From Dyadobacter endophyticus (lineage in GTDB: Bacteria; Bacteroidota; Bacteroidia; Cytophagales; Spirosomataceae), in the NCBI RefSeq assembly GCF_014641595.1, contig NZ_BMIA01000005.1:186001-250000 (forward strand): a stretch of 64,000 nt of DNA. The letters run 5' to 3'. Under the pieces are notes generated by a model. That model saw only the letters and a program-made list of their open reading frames with translations, was not told where the DNA came from and made no database searches. This document shows positions 32,315 to 41,208 of the stretch, piece by piece. A program made the translations under genes and the position numbers. Each line of letters begins with the position of its first letter. The stretch's first letter is position 1.

Positions 32315-34252
32315 TTACTCATTAACAAGGAAATGCACAATCCTAAGTGCGTTCCCCTCACTCTTCTCATTCTTTTCAGTCGAAATCGTCAAATGCAGCT
32401 TATGCTTACCGCTCGAAAGCTCGTCGGCCAACATCAGGTACCACGGCAAGTGCAACTGGTTACTCCAAGGTGTGTAAGTATCGAGCGTCTGAGGCTTTTT
32501 GCCGTCGATCGTGTAAGTGATCTTTCCCGCATCCGGGCCCGAAATGATGGCGATACCCACTCCACGGCCTTTGAATTCGAAATCCAATGACGAACCGGCG
32601 GCTTCTGTGGTGAGCATCGGCACATCAACGAATCCCTCACGGGTGGAGAATTTCGTTTTGGGTTTCCAGTCGGGATCGAGGGTGAAACCTTTCAGGTTTC
32701 TGGCTTCTTCCAGCTTATGATAACTGCCTTTGTCGTAGCTGAACCGGTCCATCGGCATCGGTAGTTTAACTTCGCCGGTCGCCGGCGATTCCATTTTCAG
32801 CATTTCCTTGATTGTCTGCGCGTAGACTTCCTGGCCATACGGCGACGGGTGCAGGTCTTTGAAATCATATTTCCAGCTGAATTCGCCAGCCTTGATGCGC
32901 TCGTACACTTCCTTGGCGAGGTTAATGTAAACCGCGCCATAGTGTTTCGCCACCCGCTCATGGACGCCTACCTCCACTGGCTCTTTGCCCGCCTCATAAT
33001 CGTCATTCTTTTTCGGCTCAGCAAATGCCATCATTACGACATTCGCTTTGGGATTAGCAGCATACATTTGCCTTAAAATACCATCCAATGCCCTAATCTG
33101 TGCCTTTTCGCTAAACCCATTGCCCCGGTCGTTGACCGCCGCTTCGACAAAAAGCAGATCGGGCGTCCCCTTCGCAAGCACATCCTGGCTGAACCGCATC
33201 GAATGCGGCGTGCTGCCGAGTGACGGTATGCCGGCGGCTATGAATGTGAACTCGGTGTCGGGGAAATGCTCCTGTAAATATTGCGACGTCTTGTTACGCC
33301 ACCCGGGATTGTGGGTAATGGAGCCGCCCAGGAATGCGACAATACCCTTTTTAGTAGTCCTGAACTTTTCAAATGCATTGCCCAGGCCCTTATTCAAAGT
33401 AATGTAAGGCGTGTGAAGCAGTGGTTTTTGAACCGGAACGCTGTTCTCTTCAATAAAATTGGCAAAGAATTCGGGATGCTCGATCGGGAAATGGTGGCCT
33501 TCGAGCGTCTGCTCGCCCCGCGTCATCGGGTACACGCTCACAGGTCCGCCTGCTGCGAGGTAATTTTTGACTAACAAGTCGGTATTCTCGGCTACGGGCG
33601 CGTGCTCGTCTTTTAAACCTACGACGTGGACAATCGGCACTTTGAAAGCCGCCAGCCCGCCCAGGTCGTTCAATGGAATGTCGGTGAAGTTAGCCGCTTG
33701 CTCTTCGCTTATGTTGAAGATTTGTTTCCATGCTTCCCAGTCTTTGGGCGAGCCTTTGCCGTTTCCCCTGCCGCCCGGCCAGCTTTTCGGATCGGCTACG
33801 GGCGCCTCCGCGTAAATGCAGCTTACCTTATCAGGATTACGCTTTGCCCAGCCGTAAACGTACAACCCGCCGCGGCTTACCCCTTCCAGCGCGACTTTGG
33901 GAGCAAAATGCTTTTCCTTCACGAGGTAATCGTAGAATGCATCCCAAACCTGCATCGCTTTGGGATGCGCGAACATGTCGTTGGTATTGACATAGGCGAC
34001 ATGGAAACCGCGTGAGAGCAGAATACTGTCCATATCCGTGTGCCATGTGGGGAAATGTGCCCTCCACACCCAAGGATTGCCTTCAATCGCTTTTTGTGGT
34101 TTTACATACCACGCATTCCGGTCCTGAAATGTGAATTCGACTTTCTCAAAACCCTTCCACTGGGTCGTTTTTTCGGGGGTTTGGGCTGAAATATAGGGTA
34201 CCGACAACAGTAAAACCGCGAGCCAGAGTAATGCGAAGCTTTTCGTTTTCAT
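32315..34252 (-). CDS. Secreted bifunctional alpha/beta-hydrolase and SGNH/GDSL esterase
   Basis: 645 residues from the ATG at 34252, with a signal peptide (MKTKSFALLWLAVLLLSVPY, cleavage after ISA). Residues about 30-275 are an alpha/beta-hydrolase with nucleophile Ser126 in EGVSRGGLY, Asp215 in GLKDEH and His253 or 254 in EGHHFP. Residues about 300-480 are SGNH: Ser311 in FLGGSITHN (block I), Asn374 in EAAVNDRG (block III), Asp466 and His468 in DLHPSPYGQ (block V). A beta-sheet-like C-terminal domain of about 160 residues follows. Two esterase types in one protein suggest removal of acetyl or methyl groups from a plant polysaccharide. An upstream TTG at 34297 is less likely. Confidence 0.87.
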   Translation of the reverse strand: MKTKSFALLWLAVLLLSVPYISAQTPEKTTQWKGFEKVEFTFQDRNAWYVKPQKAIEGNPWVWRAHFPTWHTDMDSILLSRGFHVAYVNTNDMFAHPKAMQVWDAFYDYLVKEKHFAPKVALEGVSRGGLYVYGWAKRNPDKVSCIYAEAPVADPKSWPGGRGNGKGSPKDWEAWKQIFNISEEQAANFTDIPLNDLGGLAAFKVPIVHVVGLKDEHAPVAENTDLLVKNYLAAGGPVSVYPMTRGEQTLEGHHFPIEHPEFFANFIEENSVPVQKPLLHTPYITLNKGLGNAFEKFRTTKKGIVAFLGGSITHNPGWRNKTSQYLQEHFPDTEFTFIAAGIPSLGSTPHSMRFSQDVLAKGTPDLLFVEAAVNDRGNGFSEKAQIRALDGILRQMYAANPKANVVMMAFAEPKKNDDYEAGKEPVEVGVHERVAKHYGAVYINLAKEVYERIKAGEFSWKYDFKDLHPSPYGQEVYAQTIKEMLKMESPATGEVKLPMPMDRFSYDKGSYHKLEEARNLKGFTLDPDWKPKTKFSTREGFVDVPMLTTEAAGSSLDFEFKGRGVGIAIISGPDAGKITYTIDGKKPQTLDTYTPWSNQLHLPWYLMLADELSSGKHKLHLTISTEKNEKSEGNALRIVHFLVNE

Positions 34253-34351
34253 AGTTTTCAAAAGCAATAAACCGGCTCGTTTTACCGGGAGGTCCATCTG
34301 CTTTGGTATGATATTTTAAACATATACCCTGAAACAATCTTGAAAAGACTT

Positions 34352-34636
34352 ATGGATAAGATCGAAAAGTTTAAGACCATGGAGAAAATCCTGCGCGAGA
34401 TCGAGGATTTGAAGAACAGCGAGACTGCCGTGATCAAGAAGATTGGTCAGATTGAAACAGAAAACATGAACGTCAACGTCCAGAACCTCGATAAATCACT
34501 GAACGAGATCTACGACGGTGTTTATAAAAATCTTCAGAATGTGGAAAACCTCCAGAACGATTTCACCGAAACTGTGGCCGACTTCAAGGATAAGAACAAG
34601 ATCACTGATGAGATGTTAATGGAACTACGAGAATAA
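34352..34636 (+). CDS. Small coiled-coil protein of unknown function
   Basis: 94 residues from the ATG at 34352 (MDKIEKFKTMEKILREIEDL). The whole chain is charged with a heptad-like pattern and no Cys, Trp or Pro, so it should form long amphipathic helices. No signal peptide or membrane segment. I do not recognise a family. It is divergent from the esterase gene and is followed by an intrinsic terminator; short conserved genes of this kind next to mraY are not something I can assign a role. Confidence 0.65.
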   Translation: MDKIEKFKTMEKILREIEDLKNSETAVIKKIGQIETENMNVNVQNLDKSLNEIYDGVYKNLQNVENLQNDFTETVADFKDKNKITDEMLMELRE

Positions 34637-34667
34637 ATTACCCCTATATCATCAGACTAAAAACCAC

Positions 34668-34703
34668 AAAAAGCTCCGATTCGTATGAATTGGAGCTTTT
34701 TGG
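34668..34703 (+). terminator. Terminator after the coiled-coil gene
   Basis: A 15-bp stem with a single G:T-type mismatch (34668-34682 with 34687-34701) and a GTAT loop, with A run before and T run after. It works in both directions in principle. Confidence 0.82.
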
Positions 34704-34715
34704 TTATGGGGAGTA

Positions 34716-34796
34716 AAGGGAGGATGGAGGAAGGGGAGGATGGAGGAAGGGAACAGTCCCTTCCTCCCTTTCTTCCCCTTCCTCCTTTCCTCCCTT
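34716..34796. repeat. Purine-rich imperfect inverted repeat next to the mraY stop
   Basis: A left arm of purines (34716-34752) containing two tandem copies of an about 16-bp unit GGGAGGATGGAGGAAG pairs with a pyrimidine right arm (34757-34796) with few mismatches, a potential hairpin of some 36 bp with a 4-nt loop. It ends at the mraY stop codon. No coding. Confidence 0.75.
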
Positions 34797-36011
34797 CTAT
34801 CGTAACTTCAAAGTAGCAAGCGTCAAAATCGCGAGGATAATGCCTACAATCCAGAACCGCGTTACGATTTTGGCTTCGTGAATGCCTTTTTTCTGATAAT
34901 GGTGGTGCAGCGGCGACATTAGGAATATCCTTCGCCCTTCACCATATTTCCTTTTAGTGTATTTAAAATAGCTGACCTGTAATATCACGGACGCGTTTTC
35001 GACGATAAAAATACCGCACATAACCGGGATCAGCCATTCTTTGCGGATCGCCAGCGCCACTACCGCGATGACCCCGCCGAGCATCAAACTCCCTGTATCG
35101 CCCATAAACACCTGCGCCGGGTACGCATTGTACCATAAAAACCCGACACAAGCCCCTATGAATGCCGCACAGAATATTACCAACTCGCCTGAGTTGGGGA
35201 TATACATGATGTTCAGGTATTGCGAAAACTTGGTGTTACCCGACAAATAGGCCAGCACACCCAGCGTGAGCGCGATAATGCCCGACACACCGGCGGCAAG
35301 GCCGTCGATACCGTCGGTAATGTTGGCGCCGTTGGAAATGGCGGTGATGATAAAAATCGCGATGATCGTGTAGATTACCCAGGTGTATTCCTCTGGCAAC
35401 CAACCGAAAAGCAGCGTTTTATAATCAAATTCATTGTTTTTGATAAATGGAATGGTAGTAACCGTCGGGTGTATAATATCGCGATACCGTTGTACCTCCC
35501 CGAGGCCCGAACTCAGCACCGGCTGATCGTACACCCTGATTTTCACATTGTTGTTGAAAGAAAGGGTAATACCAACAATCAGTCCCAGGCCTACCTGGCC
35601 CACAATCTTGAAGCGGCCGGCCAATCCATCCTTATTATTCTTGAATTTCTTCAGATAATCATCCAGAAACCCGATTCCGCCCGTCCAAAGGGCTGTGATA
35701 AGCAGCAAAACAATGTAGACATTGCTTAGCTTCGCAAACAGCAACACCGGGATCAGCAGCGAGGCCAGGATAATGAAACCACCCATGGTAGGCGTTCCCG
35801 CCTTCTCCATTTGCCCTGCAAGCCCCAGGTCGCGGATCGATTCGCCCATTTGCTTTCTCCGAAGCAGGTTAATGATAGACTTTCCGTATGCGGCCGCAAT
35901 GAAAAGTGACAAAACCGTCGCACCCAATGCCCTGAACGAGATGTACTGGAATACCCCGGCCCCGGGGATGTTGAATTGTTTGTCTAAATATTCGAAGAGA
36001 TAATAGAGCAT
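34797..36011 (-). CDS. mraY: Phospho-N-acetylmuramoyl-pentapeptide transferase MraY
   Basis: Polytopic inner-membrane enzyme that makes lipid I from UDP-MurNAc-pentapeptide and undecaprenyl phosphate. Signatures: KAGTPTMGGFIILAS, FLDDYLKKFKNNKDGL (the DD Mg-binding pair), NGANITDGIDGLAAG, GFLWYNAYPAQVFMGDTGSL and SPLHHHYQKKG. 404 residues against 360 in E. coli, with an extra periplasmic loop between about 150 and 200. Last gene of the proximal dcw half and 71 bp after murE. Confidence 0.97.
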   Translation of the reverse strand: MLYYLFEYLDKQFNIPGAGVFQYISFRALGATVLSLFIAAAYGKSIINLLRRKQMGESIRDLGLAGQMEKAGTPTMGGFIILASLLIPVLLFAKLSNVYIVLLLITALWTGGIGFLDDYLKKFKNNKDGLAGRFKIVGQVGLGLIVGITLSFNNNVKIRVYDQPVLSSGLGEVQRYRDIIHPTVTTIPFIKNNEFDYKTLLFGWLPEEYTWVIYTIIAIFIITAISNGANITDGIDGLAAGVSGIIALTLGVLAYLSGNTKFSQYLNIMYIPNSGELVIFCAAFIGACVGFLWYNAYPAQVFMGDTGSLMLGGVIAVVALAIRKEWLIPVMCGIFIVENASVILQVSYFKYTKRKYGEGRRIFLMSPLHHHYQKKGIHEAKIVTRFWIVGIILAILTLATLKLR

Positions 36012-36082
36012 GAAAAAGCTTGTTGGGATGACGGCTGCAAAATTGGTTTTTTTAATAGACTACGCCAAAAGCATGCTGATTT

Positions 36083-37558
36083 TTAATTGCCGGCGCGCTT
36101 CGCGAACACTTCCATCAGCACTTCCTTGTCGTCGAAATGGTGTTTTACTCCCTTCACATCCTGGTAATTTTCATGTCCTTTGCCCGCGATCAGGATAATG
36201 TCGCCCGGCGCCGCTTCGAGCCCTGCTTTCAGAATTGCCTCATGGCGGTCTTCGATCACGGTTGTTTTTTTGTAATCCAATGGCGGTACGCCTTTACGCA
36301 TCTGGTCGAGAATGTCCATCGGCTCCTCGAAACGCGGGTTGTCCGACGTCAGGATCACGCGGTTACTGTACCGGCAGGCGATTTCGGCCATTTTAGGGCG
36401 CTTTTCGGCATCGCGGTTACCTCCGCAGCCTACCACCGTCACCACTTGCTCATTCCCCTGCCGCAAATGCGTGATCGTTTCGAGCACGTTTTCGAGCGCG
36501 TCGGGTGTGTGTGCGTAGTCCACAATGCCCACGATGTGGTCCGCCGAATGGAACTGTTCGAAGCGGCCCGGAGGGCTTTTCAGGTTGGAAAGTTCGGTTA
36601 AAACTCCCTCTTCTTTTTCACCTAAAAGCACCGCTGCTCCATATACTGCAAGCAAATTATAGGCATTGAAACGGCCGATCACACGGAACCAGACTTCCTG
36701 GTTGTTGATCTCCATGTGCATGCCCGCGAGCGTATCCGAGATAATCTTGCCTTTGAAAGTCGCGAGCGTCTGCAGCGAATAGGTTTCAATACGCGCTTTG
36801 GTATTTTGCACCATCACCGATCCGCGGCGGTCGTCGACATTCACCAATGCGAATGCGGACTTGGGCAATGCATCGAAAAAGCCCTTTTTGGCCTTGATAT
36901 AATTATCGAAAGTCTTGTGGAAATCGAGGTGATCGTGGGTAATGTTGGTAAAAATTCCCCCCGCGAAATGCAGGCCGGTAATGCGGTGCTGCGCCACCGA
37001 ATGTGAGCTTACCTCCATAAACACGTGACTGCAATTGCTGGTGGCCATCTGCGCGAGCAATGCATTCAACGCGACCGCGTCGGGCGTGGTGTGGGTGGAA
37101 GGGATTACGTCGTCCTCGATCTGGTTCTGGACCGTCGACAGCAAGCCGCAGCGATAGCCAAGCGCCCGGAACAACTGGAAAAGGAAAGTAGCCACCGACG
37201 TTTTGCCGTTGGTACCGGTAACACCCACTAGTTTTACTCTTTTGGAAGGATGCCCGTAGAATGCGGCGGCGATCAGGCCCATTGCACCGGCCGAATCTTC
37301 TACTTCAATATAGGTAACATCTTCCCTTACGTTTTCTGGCAACTCTTCACATAAAATAGCGATTGCCCCCAGCCCTGCGGCAGTTTCAATAAACTGATGA
37401 CCATCCACCTGGGTGCCGCGTAACGCGACGAAGAGACTTCCCGGCAACACTTTTCTGGAATCCAGAATGATATTCTTGACCTTAACGTCGGCATAACCAT
37501 GGATAATGGCTCCTTTAACTTCGCCGAGCAGGCTGCTCAAAACTTGATCGTTTTCCAT
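36083..37558 (-). CDS. murE: UDP-N-acetylmuramoyl-tripeptide synthetase MurE (meso-DAP type)
   Basis: Cytoplasmic Mur ligase adding the third stem residue. P-loop VTGTNGKTSVATFLF, central THTTPDAVALN and EVSSHSVAQHRITGL, and the amino-acid pocket motif TSDNPRFEEP: the DNPR form is that of meso-diaminopimelate-adding MurE. 491 residues. The ATG at 37558 is 6 bp after the ftsI stop codon, so the genes are coupled. Confidence 0.96.
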   Translation of the reverse strand: MENDQVLSSLLGEVKGAIIHGYADVKVKNIILDSRKVLPGSLFVALRGTQVDGHQFIETAAGLGAIAILCEELPENVREDVTYIEVEDSAGAMGLIAAAFYGHPSKRVKLVGVTGTNGKTSVATFLFQLFRALGYRCGLLSTVQNQIEDDVIPSTHTTPDAVALNALLAQMATSNCSHVFMEVSSHSVAQHRITGLHFAGGIFTNITHDHLDFHKTFDNYIKAKKGFFDALPKSAFALVNVDDRRGSVMVQNTKARIETYSLQTLATFKGKIISDTLAGMHMEINNQEVWFRVIGRFNAYNLLAVYGAAVLLGEKEEGVLTELSNLKSPPGRFEQFHSADHIVGIVDYAHTPDALENVLETITHLRQGNEQVVTVVGCGGNRDAEKRPKMAEIACRYSNRVILTSDNPRFEEPMDILDQMRKGVPPLDYKKTTVIEDRHEAILKAGLEAAPGDIILIAGKGHENYQDVKGVKHHFDDKEVLMEVFAKRAGN

Positions 37559-37564
37559 GAAGGA

Positions 37565-39709
37565 TTATTGTAATGTAAGCAGGATCGTCTTGCTTCCCGA
37601 TTTGTTGGCGCCCGGCGGCAGCGATTGTTCCACCACCTTGCCCGAGCCTTTGAATGTTACCCTAAAACCCTTGTTTTCCATCAAATACAAGGCATCTCGC
37701 ATCGACATCCCTTGCAGGTCGGGCACATCGCGTGATTCAACATCGCGTGGGTTCCATTTGGTTTTACCCTTTTTGTAAAGCGACGCCGCCGCGTACCCGC
37801 TTTCTCCCGGCGCCGGCGTCATGTTCAATGACTTGCTGATCACGTTAAGGTCCTCAGTAATGCCTGCCCATTTCACGTCCTCCGATTTTTCAGGAACTGA
37901 ATCCCTTACCGGCTTCTGAATGGCCACGTCGTAAGCGTAAATGCGGTCGGCAACCTCTTTGAAAACCGGGGCCGCCACACTTCCGGCATAGCGGGTGTAA
38001 TCCGCGCCGGTGCTTTTCGGATTATCGATGATTACGATGCAGCTGTACTTGGGTTTATCAGCCGGGAAATAGCCTGCAAACGAGGTGTAGTTTTTGCCTT
38101 CCGTATAAACCCCGTCGATGAGCTTCCGTGCGGTGCCGGTTTTCCCGGCAATCTGGTATAAATCGCTTTTGATATGTTTGGCTAAACCGGCATTTACCAC
38201 ACCTTCCAGCATTTTCTTCACTTTTCGGATAGTTTCGGGCGAGCAAATCGGCTTATCCTCTACGTATGGAGGGATTTTGTCTTCGATCTCCTCCGCATTC
38301 CGGATCTCCCGCACGATCATCGGGCGCACCCAGTAACCATTGTTCGCAACTGCATTATAAAATGCGAGTGTCTGCAAAGGCGTCATCTGCATTTCATAGC
38401 CATGCGCCATGAAATACATCGAATAGCTACTCCATTGCTTCGATTTTCGGTCGCGGATCAATGGCGGTTTCTCCCCCTTCATGTGAATGCCCGTCGGCTG
38501 GTTCAAGTGGAACTGTTTCAGGTATTGCAGGTATTTGTCGGGCTTGTTGGCAAAATATCGCTGCATGAGCTGCACAATGCCAATATTGGATGATTTCTCC
38601 AAAACCTGCGAAGCGGTAATGGTACCGAATCCGCCCCGGTGTGCGTCGCGGATCACATGGTTGCGGAACTTCATCGCGCCATTGCCGGTATTGACCATCA
38701 CCTGGTCGGGGTCCATTTGCGTTTCTTCCAGCAAAGCCATCATCGTGGCGAGCTTGAATGTAGAGCCCGGGTCGTTGCTGCCCGCCAGGGCGTAATTAAA
38801 AACTTCTTCGTACTTGCCGGGGCCGCGCTTGGTAAGGTTCGCCATGGCCTTGATCTCGCCCGTAGCTACTTCCATGATGATCACCGAACCAAAGTCTGCG
38901 TCCATTTCGAGGAGCTTCCGGCGCAATGCGATCTCGGTACGCTCCTGGTAATTCATATCCAGCGTCGTATAAATATCTCTTCCGGCCGCAGGTTGTACGT
39001 TCAATGCGTCGCCAACCGGAATTTTTAGCCCGCCTTCCACTTTTTCCACCCAACCAATACCGGGCCTTCCTTCCAATTGCTTGTCGAAACTGGCTTCCAG
39101 ACCGATGTAGCCCCGGCCGCTTTTCGGATCGATGCCGCCGATCGTGCGGTCGGCCATCGGGCTGAACGGCTTGTAGCGTTTGTAGATCGTCTCGAATTTA
39201 CCGCCGCCGCCTTTTCGGTTTTTGGCAAAAAACGGCCATTTTTTGAGCCGCTCACGTTCCAAATGTGTGATCTCCTTGCTTTTCAGACGCAGGTAACGCT
39301 TGCTTTTGCTCACGCGGTAGCGCATGATCTTGCTTTTGTAGCCTTCGGCCGTGTTTTCCTTGAAGTTTTTGGCGAGAAGCGATGCCAGCTCGTCGATGTG
39401 GTCATAGAAATAGGACGAGTCGGCGACTTTTGTATCAAAACCTACATAGTAATAGGGTAATGAGGTGGCCAAAAGGCTGTTATCACTGGCATATATATTG
39501 CCGCGCATGGCCGGGATCGTATCCAGTTTCAGATCATTCTTTTCCGAATATTCGGCCCAGGTTTTTCCTTTGAAGGTATCGTAATACTGAACCCGTATCA
39601 GCTTCACGAAAACCATAATCGCCAATACGAACAGTAACCAACCGACCAAACGGGCTCGGTTGATCAGCGCTTTTTTGTTGTTCTGACCGCTTTCGACTTC
39701 GTTTCTCAT
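37565..39709 (-). CDS. ftsI: Septal transpeptidase FtsI (penicillin-binding protein) with PASTA domain
   Basis: Class B high-molecular-weight PBP of 714 residues. N-terminal cytoplasmic tail and one membrane segment (LVGWLLFVLAIMVFVKLIRV), a long pedestal domain, then the transpeptidase with the three penicillin motifs: STFK within GSNDPGSTFKLATM, SSN in EKSSNIG, and KTG in IAGKTGTARK. A PASTA domain (DVPDLQGMSMRDALYLMENK) occupies the last 60 residues, which enteric FtsI lacks but Bacteroidota FtsI often has. It makes peptide cross-links at the division site with FtsW. Confidence 0.95.
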   Translation of the reverse strand: MRNEVESGQNNKKALINRARLVGWLLFVLAIMVFVKLIRVQYYDTFKGKTWAEYSEKNDLKLDTIPAMRGNIYASDNSLLATSLPYYYVGFDTKVADSSYFYDHIDELASLLAKNFKENTAEGYKSKIMRYRVSKSKRYLRLKSKEITHLERERLKKWPFFAKNRKGGGGKFETIYKRYKPFSPMADRTIGGIDPKSGRGYIGLEASFDKQLEGRPGIGWVEKVEGGLKIPVGDALNVQPAAGRDIYTTLDMNYQERTEIALRRKLLEMDADFGSVIIMEVATGEIKAMANLTKRGPGKYEEVFNYALAGSNDPGSTFKLATMMALLEETQMDPDQVMVNTGNGAMKFRNHVIRDAHRGGFGTITASQVLEKSSNIGIVQLMQRYFANKPDKYLQYLKQFHLNQPTGIHMKGEKPPLIRDRKSKQWSSYSMYFMAHGYEMQMTPLQTLAFYNAVANNGYWVRPMIVREIRNAEEIEDKIPPYVEDKPICSPETIRKVKKMLEGVVNAGLAKHIKSDLYQIAGKTGTARKLIDGVYTEGKNYTSFAGYFPADKPKYSCIVIIDNPKSTGADYTRYAGSVAAPVFKEVADRIYAYDVAIQKPVRDSVPEKSEDVKWAGITEDLNVISKSLNMTPAPGESGYAAASLYKKGKTKWNPRDVESRDVPDLQGMSMRDALYLMENKGFRVTFKGSGKVVEQSLPPGANKSGSKTILLTLQ

Positions 39710-39718
39710 GAGGCGCGG

Positions 39719-40132
39719 CTATTCTTCGTCTTCTTTTAAAATGATTTTCTTGGGCGGGGTAAGATTTTCGACCAATCCTTCGGCCTGCACTTTTTCGACC
39801 ACCACCGATTGCTTCCCGGCCCGCTCATACTCCGCATGGATGGAAGTATATTCCGCCTTCAGGTCATCGACTTCCTTTTTAAGCTTAATGCTTTTCCGCA
39901 CATAATCTTCCGACTGGAACCCGATCCGCTCGTAAGCTACGAGCAATATGATCACCCAGCCGAAATAGTAAAAATATTTGACCGGCAGACGTTCTTCCTG
40001 CCCGGGCAACTTCTCGCCAAAAACCTTATCGAGCGGCAAAAACCTGTTCAGCCAGTTGAATAGGGAGTATTCCCGCTTCCGTTTTGGCGGTTTTGGCGGA
40101 ATTGGTTTGGGTTTTCTTCTATTCTCTGCCAT
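39719..40132 (-). CDS. ftsL: FtsL-like cell division protein
   Basis: 137-residue bitopic membrane protein between rsmH and ftsI, the FtsL position. A basic, proline-rich cytoplasmic tail (MAENRRKPKPIPPKPPKRKR), one membrane helix near residues 53-68 (YFYYFGWVIILLVAYE), and a heptad-rich region VRKSIKLKKEVDDLKAEYTS follow, as in FtsL/DivIC coiled coils. Sequence identity to E. coli FtsL cannot be expected; the call rests on architecture and position. The N-terminal tail and acidic end (ILKEDEE) are typical of Bacteroidota. Confidence 0.85.
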   Translation of the reverse strand: MAENRRKPKPIPPKPPKRKREYSLFNWLNRFLPLDKVFGEKLPGQEERLPVKYFYYFGWVIILLVAYERIGFQSEDYVRKSIKLKKEVDDLKAEYTSIHAEYERAGKQSVVVEKVQAEGLVENLTPPKKIILKEDEE

Positions 40133-40150
40133 GTTTCGGGGTGTTTCAAA

Positions 40151-41068
40151 TTACGCCTTTTCCGCAATCCGCAATTTGGCGCTCCGGGCGCGCGGATTCA
40201 CGGCTACCTCTTCCGCAGTCGCTTCGATGGGTTTACGTGTCACGCTTTTCAGCGGCTTGATCTCGTTCCCATAAAAGTCCTTTTCGACCTCTCCGTAAAA
40301 CTTCCCTTTCTGAATATAATTTTTCACCAGCCTGTCTTCCAGCGAATGATACGACATCACCACAAGCCTCCCATCAGGCGCGAGCACTTCGGGTACCTGC
40401 GTGAGAAACTCTTCCAATACCGCCAGTTCGTCATTCACCTCGATCCGCAATGCCTGGAACACCTGCGCGAAATACTTATTCTCGCGGTGCTTCGGCGCGT
40501 AGCGCATAAGAATACCTTTCAGATCATTAACGGTTTCGATTTGCGAATTGTATCGGGCTGCGATGATTGCCTCCGCGGCAGTGCGGGCGTTGGTAACTTC
40601 TCCGTACATCCCCAGAATGCGTTGCAATTCCCCTGCCGAACGTGTTTTGAGCACCTCACGGGCCGTTTTTTCGATATTCGGGTTCATGCGCATGTCCAGG
40701 TCGGCGTCAAAACGGGTAGAAAACCCCCGCTCGGGCGTGTTGATCTGGTGCGACGAAACGCCCAGATCGGCCAGGATGCCGTTCACCTGCGGCGCTTTAT
40801 TGAGTTTCAAATACCGTTTGAGGTGCCTGAAATTGGCCGGGATGAATGTAAACCGGGCATCGTCCTTGAATTCCAGCGCATTGGCTACAGCGTCCGGGTC
40901 CTGATCGAACACCAGCAGCCGGCCGGTCGTAAGTTTTTCCAGAATGGCCCTGGAATGCCCGCCGCCACCGAAAGTAACGTCGACATAAATGCCATCAGGC
41001 TGTATTTGAAGGCCTTCCAGACACTCGGACAACATGACGGGAACGTGGTAGGTACTAGGCGAATCCAT
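40151..41068 (-). CDS. rsmH: 16S rRNA (cytosine(1402)-N4)-methyltransferase RsmH
   Basis: SAM-dependent N4-methyltransferase acting on C1402 of 16S rRNA, formerly MraW. It has YHVPVMLSECLEGLQ, the SAM loop VDVTFGGGGHSRAILEKL, LADLGVSSHQINTPERGFST, and the catalytic motif region VMSYHSLEDRLVKNYIQ. 305 residues. It heads the proximal dcw half; the usual upstream mraZ is missing, since the next gene (41209) points the other way. Confidence 0.96.
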   Translation of the reverse strand: MDSPSTYHVPVMLSECLEGLQIQPDGIYVDVTFGGGGHSRAILEKLTTGRLLVFDQDPDAVANALEFKDDARFTFIPANFRHLKRYLKLNKAPQVNGILADLGVSSHQINTPERGFSTRFDADLDMRMNPNIEKTAREVLKTRSAGELQRILGMYGEVTNARTAAEAIIAARYNSQIETVNDLKGILMRYAPKHRENKYFAQVFQALRIEVNDELAVLEEFLTQVPEVLAPDGRLVVMSYHSLEDRLVKNYIQKGKFYGEVEKDFYGNEIKPLKSVTRKPIEATAEEVAVNPRARSAKLRIAEKA

Positions 41069-41117
41069 TTGTTAAAAGCAATGTACTGAGGAACTATTTC
41101 CGGCAAAGCGGCAGTTA

Positions 41118-41125
41118 CAAACTTA
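41118..41125 (-). promoter_or_regulatory. Candidate -7 box for the rsmH-mraY operon
   Basis: TAAGTTTG on the minus strand fits TAnnTTTG and lies 50 bp upstream of the rsmH start. No TTG stands at the expected spacing upstream, so the call is moderate. Confidence 0.4.
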
Positions 41126-41208
41126 GTAATTTTCAAGCGTAGGAATCATGCCCGCGCGGGGAATTAATTTCAGCACCACACATCGTATTAAACACCAGCA
41201 AATTGAAT

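Noticed and set aside
34716..34796. Repeat-like purine tract as a possible CRISPR or microsatellite
   Set aside because: Only two copies of a 16-bp unit, no spacers of even length and no cas genes; better explained as a hairpin.
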